Below are positions 1 to 6,814 of a DNA stretch of 12,563 nt, piece after piece. How positions within the stretch are numbered: position 1 is the stretch's first letter; the number at the start of each line of letters is the position of its first letter. The notes under the pieces were generated by a model. It saw nothing but the letters and a program-made list of their open reading frames with translations. It made no database searches and had not been told where the DNA came from. This DNA is from Clostridiales bacterium (GTDB lineage Bacteria; Bacillota; Clostridia; Lachnospirales; Lachnospiraceae), in the NCBI GenBank assembly GCA_020859965.1, contig JAJBVF010000389.1, positions 1 through 12,563 of the forward strand, in the 5' to 3' direction. Position numbers and translations under genes: made by a program.

Positions 1-1
1 G

Positions 2-2050
2 CGCTACGGGATGTTCAAGCAGAAGATTGAGGATGGCTATCAGAAAGAAGTGCCGGACAACTGGCTGAAGGATGGCAATCCGTTCGAGTTGCGCCGTCCG
101 GAGTACGCGAAGATCGTTAAGTTCGGCGGTTATGTACGCGTAGAGTATGATGAGAAGACCGGAAGAAATTATTTTAAGCAGGAAGGATATCAGTCCGTCC
201 GTGCGGTACCGTTTGATATTCCGGTGCTTGGCTACAACAACAACATCGTAAATACGCTGCGTGTCTGGGATGCGGAGGCAATCAACGACTTCCATCTGGA
301 CTCCTTTGACAAGGGCGATTATCAGAAGGCTGTAGAGCAGGAGAACCTGGCGAAGAACCTCGTAGACGTGCTTTACCCGAACGATAACCATTACGCAGGT
401 AAAGAGCTTCGTCTGAAGCAGCAGTATTTCTTCATCTCCGCGAGTGTACAGACCGCGGTAGAGAAGTATAAGAAGACCCACAGCGATATCCGTAAATTTT
501 ATGAGAAGGTGACCTTCCAGCTGAATGATACGCATCCGACAGTAGCGGTTGCGGAGCTGATGCGTATCCTGGTCGATGAAGAAGGACTGACCTGGGAGGA
601 AGCATGGGATGTGACGACGAAGACCTGCGCTTATACGAACCACACCATTATGGCTGAGGCGCTTGAAAAATGGCCGATCGAGCTGTTTTCCAGACTGCTT
701 CCGCGTATCTATCAGATCGTGGAAGAGATCAACCGCCGCTTTGTCAATGAGATTCAGGCAAAATATCCGGGTAATCAGGAAAAGATCCGCAAGATGGCAA
801 TCATCTATGATGGACAGGTAAAGATGGCACATCTGGCGATCGCAGCAGGCTATTCTGTAAACGGTGTAGCACGTCTGCACACGGAGATCCTGAAGAATCA
901 GGAGCTGAAGGATTTCTATGAGATGATGCCGGAGAAGTTCAACAATAAGACAAACGGTATCACTCAGAGAAGATTCCTGCTTCACGCAAACCCGCTTCTG
1001 GCAGACTGGGTGACGGATCACATCGGCGACGAGTGGATCACGGATCTTCCGCAGATTGCCAAGATGAAGGTCTATGCGGACGATCCGAAAGCTCAGCAGG
1101 AGTTTATGAACATTAAATATCAGAATAAAGTACGTCTTGCGAAATACATCAAAGAGCACAACGGCGTTGATGTTGATCCGCGCTCCATCTTTGACGTACA
1201 GGTAAAGCGTCTGCATGAGTACAAGCGTCAGCTTCTGAATATCCTTCATGTGATGTATCTGTATGATCAGATCAAAGATCATCCGGAGATGCCGTTCTAT
1301 CCGAGAACCTTTATCTTCGGCGCAAAGGCAGCGGCAGGTTATCGCCGCGCGAAACTGACGATCAAGCTGATCAACAACGTAGCAGACGTCATCAACAACG
1401 ACCGCTCGATCGGCGGCAAGCTGAAGGTTGTGTTTATCGAGGATTACCGCGTATCAAACGGCGAGCTGATCTTTGCGGCAGCGGATGTATCCGAACAGAT
1501 TTCTACCGCAAGCAAGGAAGCATCCGGTACCGGTAACATGAAGTTCATGCTGAACGGCGCTCCGACACTCGGAACGATGGACGGCGCAAATGTAGAGATC
1601 GTCGAAGAAGTGGGCGAGGAGAACGCATTTATCTTCGGTCTTTCCGCGGATGAGGTTATCCGCTATGAGAACGAGGGCGGCTATCATCCGACCGATTATT
1701 TCAACAACGATCAGGATATCCGCCGCGTGCTGATGCAGCTGATCAACGGTGAATTCTCACACAACAATCCGGAGCTGTTCCGCGACATCTATGATTCTCT
1801 GCTGAACACGAACAGCAGCGACCGTGCAGATACCTACTTTATTCTGGCTGACTTCAAGTCCTACGCGGCAGCGCAGAGGAGAGTGGAGGAAGCATACAGA
1901 GATGAACCTCGCTGGGCGAAGATGGCTATCATGAATATGGCATGCAGCGGTAAGTTTACTTCCGACCGTACCATCCAGCAGTATGTGGATGAGATCTGGC
2001 ATCTGGACAAGGTGGAAGTAAAGGTAGATCCGGAGTCTTTTGAACAGTAA
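2..2050 (+). CDS. glgP: Glycogen/alpha-glucan phosphorylase, 5' end missing
   Basis: This enzyme releases glucose-1-phosphate from the non-reducing ends of glycogen or maltodextrin by phosphorolysis, using pyridoxal phosphate, in the cytoplasm. The open frame runs off the left edge: codons before the Met at 11 read Arg-Tyr-Gly, matching the interior of the family, so that Met is not the start. About 680 residues are present of a usual 800-840, so the N-terminal 120-150 are lost. Counting from the Met at 11, visible family motifs are FQLNDTHPTVAVAE near 168, NNKTNGITQRR near 310, DVQVKRLHEYKRQLLNI near 397, and the PLP site GTGNMKFMLNGAP, where Lys511 forms the Schiff base. MDGANVEIVEE follows. 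The gene ends in TAA and is followed by a strong terminator, with pfkA 342 nt on. Family assignment is secure; exact glucan preference cannot be read from the sequence. Confidence 0.97.
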   Translation, partial: RYGMFKQKIEDGYQKEVPDNWLKDGNPFELRRPEYAKIVKFGGYVRVEYDEKTGRNYFKQEGYQSVRAVPFDIPVLGYNNNIVNTLRVWDAEAINDFHLDSFDKGDYQKAVEQENLAKNLVDVLYPNDNHYAGKELRLKQQYFFISASVQTAVEKYKKTHSDIRKFYEKVTFQLNDTHPTVAVAELMRILVDEEGLTWEEAWDVTTKTCAYTNHTIMAEALEKWPIELFSRLLPRIYQIVEEINRRFVNEIQAKYPGNQEKIRKMAIIYDGQVKMAHLAIAAGYSVNGVARLHTEILKNQELKDFYEMMPEKFNNKTNGITQRRFLLHANPLLADWVTDHIGDEWITDLPQIAKMKVYADDPKAQQEFMNIKYQNKVRLAKYIKEHNGVDVDPRSIFDVQVKRLHEYKRQLLNILHVMYLYDQIKDHPEMPFYPRTFIFGAKAAAGYRRAKLTIKLINNVADVINNDRSIGGKLKVVFIEDYRVSNGELIFAAADVSEQISTASKEASGTGNMKFMLNGAPTLGTMDGANVEIVEEVGEENAFIFGLSADEVIRYENEGGYHPTDYFNNDQDIRRVLMQLINGEFSHNNPELFRDIYDSLLNTNSSDRADTYFILADFKSYAAAQRRVEEAYRDEPRWAKMAIMNMACSGKFTSDRTIQQYVDEIWHLDKVEVKVDPESFEQ

Positions 2051-2150
2051 ATTACAGCGAAGTGTTTTTGCTGTACTGTTACCTGCACAGGATCGTATGA
2101 TCGGATAACAGCGGCATACAATCAAATACAGATATCTGACTGTCAGACAG

Positions 2151-2192
2151 GGCACCATGTCCGTAAGGTGATTACGGATGTGGTGCCTTTTT
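2151..2192 (+). terminator. Rho-independent terminator after glgP
   Basis: The arms at 2151-2165 and 2173-2187 pair over 15 bp without interruption, with two adjacent G-T wobble pairs in the middle. The loop is 7 nt (2166-2172), and TTTTT follows directly at 2188-2192. It separates glgP transcription from pfkA. Confidence 0.93.
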
Positions 2193-2275
2193 CCATGTAT
2201 TACAGATTACAGTCTGGCGGACCTGCATTGGTCCGGACATGTAAGGCAGATTTACTAAAAAACTGAATAATTTAG

Positions 2276-2304
2276 TTGTGGCAATTCCTTTTTTGCGGTA
2301 TACT
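2276..2304 (+). promoter_or_regulatory. Likely sigma-A promoter of pfkA
   Basis: TTGTGG at 2276-2281 and TATACT at 2299-2304 are separated by 17 bases. The -10 box matches consensus at 5 of 6 positions; the -35 box matches only its TTG half. It lies downstream of the glgP terminator and about 90 bases before the pfkA start, where a promoter is needed. Confidence 0.62.
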
Positions 2305-2392
2305 TTGAAGTAACAGGGAAATCCTTCGGGATGTACAGATGATGCAGGTAGAGCGGATGTACCTGTAAATACAGAAAAGGATGTGATATTCA

Positions 2393-3466
2393 ATGAAACG
2401 AATTGGTCTGCTGACGAGCGGCGGTGACTGCCAGGCGCTGAACGCGACGATGCGCGGCGTGGTAAAAGGTCTGTCAAGCAATCTGAAAGAGCTTGAAGTT
2501 TACGGATTTATGAATGGATACAAAGGGCTGATTTACGGGGATTACCGTCTTCTGACTTCGAACGACTTTTCCGGTATTCTGACAAAGGGAGGCACGATTC
2601 TCGGTTCTTCGAGACAGCCGTTCAAACAGATGCGTGAGCCGGGGGAAAAGGGCCTGGATAAGGTAGAGTCGATGAAGCAGAATTATTATAAGCTTCGTCT
2701 GGACTGTCTGGTCATCCTGGGTGGCAATGGCACACAGAAGACAGCGAATCTGCTGCGCGAGGAAGGATTGAATATCATCCATCTCCCGAAGACGATTGAT
2801 AATGATATTTATGGTACGGATATGACGTTCGGATTTTACAGTGCAGTCAATGTCGCGACAGACGCGATCGACCGCATCCATACTACAGCGGCTTCGCACA
2901 ACCGTGTTTTTATTGTCGAGGTTATGGGACATAAGGTAGGCTGGCTGACCCTCTATTCCGGTATCGCAGGCGGGGCGGATATCATCCTGCTTCCTGAGAT
3001 TCCGTACGATATTAAGAAGGTCGTAGAAGCGATCGATCGCCGTACACAGGCCGGCAAAGGATTTACCGTCATTGCCGTAGCGGAAGGTGCGATTTCCAAG
3101 AAGGATGCGAAGCTGAGCAAGAAGGAATACGCGAAGAAGCTTCAGCAGAGAGGGAATGCTTCGATCGCGCATGAGCTGGCGGATGAGATCAAGGCTGCAA
3201 ATGGACCGGAAGTGCGCATCACGATTCCGGGACATACCCAGCGCGGCGGAAGTCCGTGCCCGTATGACCGTGTTCTGTCTACCCGTATCGGTCTGAAGTG
3301 TGCGGATATGATCATGAAGGAAGAATACGGCTATATGGTCGGCATTGTGAATAATAAGATGAAAAAGGTTCCGCTCGGAGAGGTGGCAGGGAAGCTTAAG
3401 ACTGTTTCTCCGAAGGATGAGATGATTCAAGAGGCGAAGCTGATGGGCATCTGTTTCGGAGACTGA
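2393..3466 (+). CDS. pfkA: 6-phosphofructokinase, clostridial type with Gly/Lys active-site signature
   Basis: The enzyme phosphorylates fructose 6-phosphate to fructose 1,6-bisphosphate, the committed step of glycolysis. The product has 357 residues and opens with the family motif LLTSGGDCQALNA (6-18). The phosphoryl-donor loop reads GGNGT at 110-114 and the catalytic loop PKTIDND at 132-138, with Asp136 as the likely base. Family knowledge: the residue equivalent to E. coli position 104 is Gly in ATP enzymes and Asp in pyrophosphate enzymes. Here it is Gly113, favouring ATP, while the E. coli Gly124 position is Lys133, as in pyrophosphate and some actinobacterial ATP enzymes. The start is supported by AAAAGGA 11 nt upstream. 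It sits next to glgP, so both serve glucose-phosphate metabolism, but each has its own terminator. Donor specificity is inferred, not certain. Confidence 0.95.
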   Translation: MKRIGLLTSGGDCQALNATMRGVVKGLSSNLKELEVYGFMNGYKGLIYGDYRLLTSNDFSGILTKGGTILGSSRQPFKQMREPGEKGLDKVESMKQNYYKLRLDCLVILGGNGTQKTANLLREEGLNIIHLPKTIDNDIYGTDMTFGFYSAVNVATDAIDRIHTTAASHNRVFIVEVMGHKVGWLTLYSGIAGGADIILLPEIPYDIKKVVEAIDRRTQAGKGFTVIAVAEGAISKKDAKLSKKEYAKKLQQRGNASIAHELADEIKAANGPEVRITIPGHTQRGGSPCPYDRVLSTRIGLKCADMIMKEEYGYMVGIVNNKMKKVPLGEVAGKLKTVSPKDEMIQEAKLMGICFGD

Positions 3467-3482
3467 TGAAACAGCAGGTATG

Positions 3483-3517
3483 GAGCTCCCTGATATGATG
3501 CAGGGGGCTCTGTTTTT
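3483..3517 (+). terminator. Rho-independent terminator after pfkA
   Basis: The arm GAGCTCCCTG (3483-3492) pairs with CAGGGGGCTC (3501-3510) over 10 bp with one T-G wobble and an 8-nt loop. TG and then TTTTT (3513-3517) follow. It starts 16 nt after the pfkA stop codon. Confidence 0.9.
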
Positions 3518-3539
3518 GATGTGCACGGGCGAGTATGAG

Positions 3540-3568
3540 GCAAAAAGCAGCCTCCTGCTCGATTTTGC
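3540..3568 (+). promoter_or_regulatory. Hairpin in the spacer or leader before dnaX
   Basis: GCAAAA (3540-3545) pairs with TTTTGC (3563-3568), and inside it AGCAG (3546-3550) pairs with CTGCT (3555-3559) around the loop CCTC. A 3-nt bulge CGA interrupts one side. No convincing -35/-10 pair was found between the pfkA terminator and dnaX; TAGAAT near 3580 is the best -10-like match. The hairpin has no T tract, so it is more likely leader structure than a terminator. Confidence 0.35.
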
Positions 3569-3606
3569 AGGGCCACGCATAGAATAAAACAGGAGAGCAT
3601 GCAGAT

Positions 3607-5232
3607 ATGAGTTATACGGCTTTATATCGTAAATTCCGTCCGTCTGCCTTTGACGAGGTAAAAGGGCAGGATCATATAGTGAAAACGCTGAAAAACCAGA
3701 TCAAAGCGGACAGGCTCGGTCATGCCTATCTTTTTTGCGGTACAAGAGGCACCGGCAAGACTTCCGTCGCGAAGATTTTTGCGAAAGCGGTGAATTGTGA
3801 GCACCCTGTGGATGGCAATCCCTGCGGGGAATGCGCGTCCTGCCGCGCGATTGCAGCGGGGACTTCGATGAACGTGATAGAGATTGATGCTGCTTCCAAC
3901 AATGGTGTGGACAATATCCGTGAAATCCGGGAAGAGGTCGCGTATTCTCCGGCGGAAGGGCGTTTTAAGGTATATATTATCGATGAGGTTCACATGCTTT
4001 CTCTCGGCGCCTTTAATGCTTTGCTGAAGACACTGGAAGAGCCGCCATCCTATGTTATTTTCATATTGGCAACGACGGAGGCACACAAGATTCCGATCAC
4101 GATCCTGTCGCGTTGTCAGCGGTATGATTTTCGAAGGATCGGACAGGATACGATCCTGGCAAGACTGCAGGAATTGCTGGAGAAGGAACAGGTGGAAGCG
4201 GAGGAAAAGGCTCTGCGCTATATTGCCAGAAAAGGCGACGGTTCCATGCGTGATTCTTTAAGTCTTCTGGATCAGTGCATTGCGTTTTATCTTGGGGAAA
4301 AACTGACTTACGACCGTGTGCTGGAAGTGCTCGGCGCGGTGGATACGGATGTATTCAGCGATCTGCTGCGCAAAATTCTGCGCGGAGAAGTCTCAGAGGC
4401 AATCCGGGCGCTGGATGCCCTGATCATGCAGGGGCGCGATCTCACACAGTTTGTGAATGATTTTACCTGGTACCTGCGCAATCTGATGCTGTTGAAGACT
4501 TCTGATGATATGGAGGAGACGCTGGACGTTTCCAGTGAGAATCTTGTGCAGCTGCGGGAAGAGGCTGCCATGATCCGCAGTGACACACTGATGCGTTATA
4601 TCCGTATTCTTTCTGAGCTTTCCAATTCCATACGCTATGCGACAAATAAGCGCGTTCAGGTGGAGATGGCGCTGATAAAGCTTTGCCATCCGGAATCAGA
4701 GCGCGATGAGCTTTCTCTCCTGGAGCGTATCCGGAAGCTGGAACGGGCGGCAGAACAGGGTCTGCTGGCTGCGCAGAGTATGGCGGGGCAGGGAAATCCG
4801 GAGAATGCGGGAAATCCATCAGCATCCCGGATGGCGCCGCAGGGGAGTGCCGGAGCCGACCTTGAGAAATCATCCCCGGCACCGGAAGATCTGAAAAAAG
4901 TCTGTGGGATGTGGAAGACGATCGTAGGGAAGGCAGAAGGAAAATTTCGCGTGATACTTTCCTCCGCAGTGCCGAAATACAATTCGCAGAATGCGTCCGA
5001 CGGGAAATTGTATGTGGTATTCGCAGATTTTCTCGGAGAACCTTACCTGAATGATGCCCAGAGCAAAGCGGAGCTGGAGCAGCTGATCGCGGATCAGGTT
5101 GGAAAACAGATCGAAATAAAGTTTGTATTGGCAGAGGATGAAGGAATACAGCGGGGACATCTTTCAACAATCGAAATGGATGAACTGGTGCATGAACGAA
5201 TGCCTGGAATCGAGATCGAGTACGAGGATTGA
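3607..5232 (+). CDS. dnaX: DNA polymerase III subunit tau/gamma (clamp-loader ATPase)
   Basis: DnaX is the ATPase core of the clamp loader, which opens the beta sliding clamp and places it on primed DNA; the long form also tethers polymerase III. The product is 541 residues. It begins MSYTALYRKFRP, typical of Firmicutes DnaX, followed by Walker A GTRGTGKTS near 45-53, a four-cysteine zinc module between residues 64 and 79, Walker B IIDEVHML near 126, sensor 1 ILATTEAHK near 151 and the arginine-finger region SRCQRYDF near 167. A low-complexity Gly/Ala/Pro/Ser stretch at about 385-425 links to a C-terminal domain. AGGAG lies about 10 nt before the start. The usual neighbours ybaB and recR do not follow: a terminator and a convergent gene come next. 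A canonical in-phase -1 slippery site for making gamma was not found. Confidence 0.97.
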   Translation: MSYTALYRKFRPSAFDEVKGQDHIVKTLKNQIKADRLGHAYLFCGTRGTGKTSVAKIFAKAVNCEHPVDGNPCGECASCRAIAAGTSMNVIEIDAASNNGVDNIREIREEVAYSPAEGRFKVYIIDEVHMLSLGAFNALLKTLEEPPSYVIFILATTEAHKIPITILSRCQRYDFRRIGQDTILARLQELLEKEQVEAEEKALRYIARKGDGSMRDSLSLLDQCIAFYLGEKLTYDRVLEVLGAVDTDVFSDLLRKILRGEVSEAIRALDALIMQGRDLTQFVNDFTWYLRNLMLLKTSDDMEETLDVSSENLVQLREEAAMIRSDTLMRYIRILSELSNSIRYATNKRVQVEMALIKLCHPESERDELSLLERIRKLERAAEQGLLAAQSMAGQGNPENAGNPSASRMAPQGSAGADLEKSSPAPEDLKKVCGMWKTIVGKAEGKFRVILSSAVPKYNSQNASDGKLYVVFADFLGEPYLNDAQSKAELEQLIADQVGKQIEIKFVLAEDEGIQRGHLSTIEMDELVHERMPGIEIEYED

Positions 5233-5271
5233 GGACATGGCTGGAGAGGCGTCAGATGAGACCTATGTAAT

Positions 5272-5296
5272 GGGATGGGTGATCCATCCCGTTTTT
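5272..5296 (+). terminator. Rho-independent terminator after dnaX
   Basis: GGGATGG (5272-5278) pairs with CCATCCC (5284-5290) around the loop GTGAT; G and TTTTT (5292-5296) follow. It lies about 40 nt after the dnaX stop and ends the plus-strand gene block. Confidence 0.88.
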
Positions 5297-5444
5297 CTAT
5301 GCGCAGGGCCGCATGAGGAGTTTTAACAGCGGATGCTGCAGAGCTTTCTGGAGAATCCGGCTGGTTTGACTGCGTGTGCCCGGCGCGACGAGCAGAAGAT
5401 CAATAGCAGATCAGCAGATCAATCATTTCCTGCCCGGTCGTAAA

Positions 5445-5501
5445 GCAGCCGGAAAAGGGTATTTCACAAAAAAAGGGTAAAGCATGTGGAAGACCGGCTG
5501 C
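5445..5501. repeat. Inverted repeat enclosing a short direct repeat
   Basis: GCAGCCGG at 5445-5452 is the exact inverse of CCGGCTGC at 5494-5501. Between them AAAAGGGTA occurs twice, at 5453-5461 and 5471-5479, exactly 18 bp apart, and TAAAGCA occurs at 5441-5447 and 5478-5484. The function is unknown; it could be a termination or binding region between the convergent units. Confidence 0.55.
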
Positions 5502-5566
5502 AAATGGTAGCTATTTACTATAGTATACTCTTCTTTGAATTTTTGGTGCATGAGTATTTGAAACGG

Positions 5567-6640
5567 TTACTCCAGATACAGGATCGGGTCGACCGGTTCA
5601 CCGTCTTTTGTCATGGCAAAGTACAGATTGCTTCCTTCTGTGCTGTAGTATTTCGTTGGTTCGCTGATATAAGCGAGCAGGTCGCCAGCTTCTACAACGT
5701 CGCCTTCCGAAACAGCCGGTTCCATGAGCTGTCCATAGGTAAGCTTATAACCGTTTCCAACGTTGAGTACAAGCGTAGTGCCGGTTTCTTCATCAACAGA
5801 GATGGATTCCACGATTCCCTTTGCTGACGCGAGCACCTGATTGCCGCTGTCGCTGCTGATAATCAGAGCAGGGTTGTATTTGTACTGATTCAGCGTCGCA
5901 AAATATACACTTTTGTCCATGCTGTAATCGATGGCGATCGTTCCGGCGGAAGGCCAGAGCAGAGACTCTTCATCGGTAAAGCTGACGCCTGCATCGATCA
6001 AAGCCTGTTCTGAGATAATGCTGGAAGAAGAAGCTTCTTCACTGTTTGTGTCAGAGGGATTGCTTTCATTGTCAGATGCTGTTGCTTCATTTTCGCTATC
6101 AGTACCGGAGAGATTGTTGTCAGTATTTATACCTGTCACTTCGCTTGCATGATCGGTACCGGGGAGAGAATTTTCACCATCCGTGCCTGCCGCATTGTTC
6201 TCACTGCCTGCATTGGAGAGAGCGCCATCGATGTCCGTATCTGCCGCGTTGCTCTCACTGCCTGCATCGGAAAGGGTGCTGTCACCGTCCGTATCTGCTG
6301 TTCCGTCCGTATTTACTCCGGCGATTGTTTCATCATTGCCGGTGCCGGATATCGTGCCTTCTACCGTATTTCCGGAAACTTCTTCCAGACCATCAGTGTT
6401 TTCTGCTGTTGTGTCCTGGGATGCCGGGTTATTTTCCCCCGGATTTTCTTCTGTAAGCTCCAGATCTTCTTCCAGATATGCAATCTGTCCGAATTCCGTT
6501 TCGGACTGCGTATTGCCGTTATCGCGGGAACTGTCTACTGCCGCGATGCCGCCGAGAACGATAACGCCGACCAGACACAGACTCAGGGTCCAGATTGTGC
6601 TGCGTTTTGTGATCCATTCATTCCATCTTGGTCTATTCAT
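5567..6640 (-). CDS. SpoIIQ-like membrane-anchored LytM (M23-fold) protein, metal ligands lost
   Basis: The 357-residue product has a basic N-terminus, one membrane segment at about 15-34, an acidic Ser/Asn/Asp/Gly/Thr-rich linker (about 40-205) and a C-terminal LytM domain (about 228-357). Active M23 endopeptidases bind zinc through HxxxD and HxH motifs. Here the corresponding stretches read NPALI (256-260), YGQL (302-305) and NLYF (338-341), so the ligands are gone and hydrolysis is unlikely. SpoIIQ, a forespore membrane protein that pairs with SpoIIIAH during engulfment, has this layout and is also degenerate in Bacillus subtilis, so a sporulation role is inferred by analogy. I chose the Met at 6640 because GAGGTG lies 6 nt upstream; a Met two codons earlier abuts that site, and the frame is open back to 6805 without another good start. 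It stands alone, downstream of a terminator. Confidence 0.8.
   Translation of the reverse strand: MNRPRWNEWITKRSTIWTLSLCLVGVIVLGGIAAVDSSRDNGNTQSETEFGQIAYLEEDLELTEENPGENNPASQDTTAENTDGLEEVSGNTVEGTISGTGNDETIAGVNTDGTADTDGDSTLSDAGSESNAADTDIDGALSNAGSENNAAGTDGENSLPGTDHASEVTGINTDNNLSGTDSENEATASDNESNPSDTNSEEASSSSIISEQALIDAGVSFTDEESLLWPSAGTIAIDYSMDKSVYFATLNQYKYNPALIISSDSGNQVLASAKGIVESISVDEETGTTLVLNVGNGYKLTYGQLMEPAVSEGDVVEAGDLLAYISEPTKYYSTEGSNLYFAMTKDGEPVDPILYLE
6029..6298 (-). repeat. Five tandem 54-bp repeats encoding an 18-residue linker unit
   Basis: Within the LytM gene, residues 115-204 divide into five 18-residue units (115-132, 133-150, 151-168, 169-186, 187-204). The first two are closest, reading ADTDGDSTLSDAGSESNA and ADTDIDGALSNAGSENNA. 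At DNA level the near-identical copies start with CCGT(A/G) at 6181, 6235 and 6289, 54 bp apart. The remaining units are eroded. The repeats make an acidic, presumably unfolded spacer between the membrane segment and the LytM domain. Confidence 0.85.
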
Positions 6641-6741
6641 TTTCATCACCTCATCCTTTATTCCCGCAGCACCCTTACAGAGATTTTGCAGGAAAAATGC
6701 GAAGCTCTGCAGGACTGCGGTTTCCTTTACCGGATTACTGA

Positions 6742-6770
6742 TAGGATTGCCAGAATAAAATGGAATATGC
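6742..6770 (-). promoter_or_regulatory. Possible forespore (sigma-F/G-type) promoter of the LytM gene
   Basis: On the minus strand, GCATA (6766-6770) is followed after 14 nt by GGCAATCCTA (6742-6751). This partly matches the Bacillus sigma-F pattern, a GYATA-like -35 and a GGnnAnAnT-like -10 (one A is missing). It lies about 100 nt upstream of the start, downstream of the previous gene's terminator. The match is imperfect and such motifs occur by chance. Confidence 0.33.
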
Positions 6771-6775
6771 AGCAG

Positions 6776-6808
6776 AAAAAAAGAAATGGCAAAATTATTT
6801 GCCATTTC
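6776..6808 (-). terminator. Rho-independent terminator after the sulfotransferase-like gene
   Basis: The arms at 6783-6793 and 6798-6808 pair perfectly over 11 bp around a 4-nt loop. On the minus strand the stem is followed by seven T residues (A tract at 6776-6782 on the plus strand). It starts 6 nt after the stop codon of the upstream gene. Confidence 0.93.
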
Positions 6809-6814
6809 TGGTGT

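Larger units (their letters stand above)
2051..2392. other. Intergenic region glgP-pfkA (342 nt)
   Basis: No gene is seen here. The first 100 bases contain small inverted repeats, for example ACAGC/GCTGT just after the glgP stop and TCTGAC-T-GTCAGA shortly before the terminator. The strong terminator at 2151-2192 follows. After it comes a short inverted repeat CGGACC/GGTCCG (2218-2223 and 2230-2235, 6-nt loop), then the likely pfkA promoter at 2276-2304. The pfkA leader of about 80 nt can form a small hairpin CAGGTA/TACCTG (2345-2350 and 2360-2365). The ribosome site AAAAGGA lies at 2375-2381. Confidence 0.6.
5233..5566. other. Convergent intergenic region after dnaX (334 nt), no confident gene
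   Basis: The stretch holds the dnaX terminator (5272-5296) and then about 270 nt with no ORF having both a good ribosome site and protein-like composition. It includes the short reiterated string AGATCAATAGCAGATCAGC around 5397-5417 and the inverted and direct repeats at 5445-5501. TATAGTATACT near 5519-5529 resembles -10 boxes on both strands but lacks a partner box. It could be decayed coding DNA, since short frames on the minus strand look protein-like but are interrupted. No clear minus-strand terminator for the LytM gene was found. Confidence 0.5.

Noticed and set aside
2474..3580. 368-codon open frame on the minus strand opposite pfkA
   Set aside because: It mirrors the codon pattern of pfkA, has no ribosome site and a composition unlike a protein; a shadow of the real gene.
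3518..3606. Possible small SRP RNA upstream of dnaX
   Set aside because: Several Firmicutes carry it there, but the conserved GGAAGG-type core with its flanking asymmetric loop is absent and the space between the pfkA terminator and dnaX is too short.
4891..4902. A6G run in dnaX as a programmed -1 frameshift site producing gamma
   Set aside because: The run is phased CTG AAA AAA GTC, so the slippery heptamer A-AAA-AAG is out of register with the reading frame, and no early stop follows in the -1 frame.
4463..5170. Long minus-strand open frame opposite dnaX
   Set aside because: Its Pro/Ser/Arg-rich translation and full overlap with a conserved dnaX frame mark it as a shadow.
5333..5443. Small plus-strand ORF of about 36 codons after dnaX
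   Set aside because: It lies past the dnaX terminator with no promoter, poor ribosome-site spacing and no recognisable protein features.
6641..6805. Longer start for the LytM protein at 6805
   Set aside because: The extra residues cover the upstream gene's terminator and the likely promoter, and the good ribosome site is directly before 6640.
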